A program made the position numbers and the translations under genes. Positions 6,577 to 7,087 of a stretch of 7,087 nt of DNA are shown in pieces. The DNA comes from Candidatus Fibrimonadales bacterium. Lineage in GTDB: Bacteria > Fibrobacterota > Fibrobacteria > Fibrobacterales > Fibrobacteraceae. The stretch is taken from NCBI GenBank assembly GCA_009788135.1, contig WQSA01000124.1:1-7087 (forward strand). Reading direction: 5' to 3'. A model generated the notes under the pieces. The model did not search any database. It saw nothing but the letters and a program-made list of their open reading frames with translations, and was not told the origin of the DNA. Positions within the stretch are counted from its first letter, which is position 1. Each line of letters begins with the position of its first letter.

Positions 6577-6604
6577 TTGTCCGTTTTTTGCGTCTAAGTA
6601 TTAT
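6577..6604 (+). promoter_or_regulatory. Candidate promoter of the Rpn-family gene
   Basis: TTGTCC (6577-6582), a 16-nt spacer and TATTAT (6599-6604) are placed so that transcription would begin near 6611, just before the ribosome site AGGAGG (6615-6620). The -10 is fair and the -35 is weak. Seen by eye only. Confidence 0.35.
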
Positions 6605-6626
6605 GAACAAAAATAGGAGGTTCAAA

Positions 6627-7087
6627 ATGTCTAAAAACTTAGACGAGGCAAGCCGCGAATACAAGAACAGCGTTTTCACCATGCTATTCAGCATAAAGGA
6701 GAACTCGCTGTCTCTGTTCAACGCAGTGGAAAACACGAACTACGGGCCGGGCACGGACATAAAAATAACCACTTTGAACAATGTACTGGTCAAAGGCCAG
6801 CAAAACGACATTTCATTCGTTTTGGACGGCAAAATAGTGGTCTTGGTGGAGCACCAGTCCACTATCAACAACAACATGGCGCTGAGGTTTCTGATGTACA
6901 TATCGGATGTCTATGAAATGATAGTTGACCGGAAGGAACGCTATCGCAAAGAAAGGGTTTCCATCCCAAAGCCTGAGTTCATAGTCTTGTACAACGGCAA
7001 TGAAGATATGCCTGAGCAGCAGGAGCTTAAATTGTCTGACATGTTCAAGGATTTGGGGGAAGGCGAGGCTCCCAATCTTGAGCTTGC
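6627..7087 (+). CDS. Rpn-family PD-(D/E)XK nuclease / putative transposase, 3' part beyond window
   Basis: My translation gives 153 codons to the window edge without a stop. The sequence matches the pattern of Rpn (recombination-promoting nuclease, YhgA-like, formerly 'putative transposase') proteins: NDISF with Asp61, then KIVVLVEHQSTINNNMALR with Glu75-His-Gln77, an RFLMYISDVYE helix, and PKPEFIVLYNG (115-124) followed by LKLSDMF. Asp61 and Glu75.Gln77 fit the catalytic D...ExQ of the PD-(D/E)XK fold. Known Rpn members are Mg/Ca-dependent DNA endonucleases that raise RecA-independent recombination; the role here is inferred. The start ATG 6627 has a perfect AGGAGG six nt upstream, the best ribosome site in the window. 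Asn is coded mostly by AAC (12 of 15), whereas the kinase gene favours AAT slightly, a mild hint of a different origin. Full length is typically near 300 aa. Confidence 0.9.
   Translation, partial: MSKNLDEASREYKNSVFTMLFSIKENSLSLFNAVENTNYGPGTDIKITTLNNVLVKGQQNDISFVLDGKIVVLVEHQSTINNNMALRFLMYISDVYEMIVDRKERYRKERVSIPKPEFIVLYNGNEDMPEQQELKLSDMFKDLGEGEAPNLEL

Noticed and set aside
6533..6736. Minus-strand 67-codon open frame upstream of prfC.
   Set aside because: It is antisense to the Rpn gene start and begins inside that gene; no ribosome site or recognisable sequence.

Overview
The window is a gene-dense bacterial chromosome segment with moderate G+C. It holds six protein-coding genes plus the first part of a seventh, and no tRNA, rRNA or CRISPR array that I can see. 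The mixture suggests a gut- or sediment-type didermal bacterium: a Cache/PAS sensor kinase beside an HD-GYP regulator, a dTDP-rhamnose gene, release factor 3, an Rpn-family nuclease, and heptamer repeats of the GAGAGTT type. Fibrobacterota (including Fibromonas-like lineages) or Spirochaetota are my best guesses from the style of the proteins, but this is weak inference, not a placement.

Left part (1-2854, minus strand): a two-gene signalling operon. A REC-HD-GYP response regulator (346 aa, predicted c-di-GMP phosphodiesterase) is followed, with a 4-nt ATGA overlap, by a membrane sensor histidine kinase. The kinase has TM, dCACHE, TM, two duplicated PAS-like units and the H-box, and the window edge cuts it just after the phospho-accepting His.

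Middle (2855-4798): the operon is divergent from rplS (ribosomal protein L19). Two back-to-back sigma70-like promoters occupy the 108-nt gap. rplS stands apart from its usual rpsP-rimM-trmD partners. Its 3' end overlaps, tail to tail, the end of an rfbC/rmlC-type dTDP-4-dehydrorhamnose 3,5-epimerase gene on the minus strand. rfbC is coupled by a TTGA overlap to an upstream gene of unknown function (307 aa).

Right part (4799-7087): a 112-nt gap is filled by a large imperfect inverted repeat made of degenerate GAGAGTT heptamers. It abuts the stop codon of prfC (release factor 3, minus strand). A 147-nt divergent gap with a perfect 19-bp dyad separates prfC from a plus-strand Rpn-family (PD-(D/E)XK, transposase-like) nuclease gene that runs off the window.

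Most of this is ordinary chromosome. The parts that reward a second look are the signalling pair and its unusual Cache pocket, the shared promoter region at rplS, the unknown gene coupled to rfbC, the heptamer palindrome, and the dyad beside the Rpn gene. I did not find a convincing wholly new multi-gene system.
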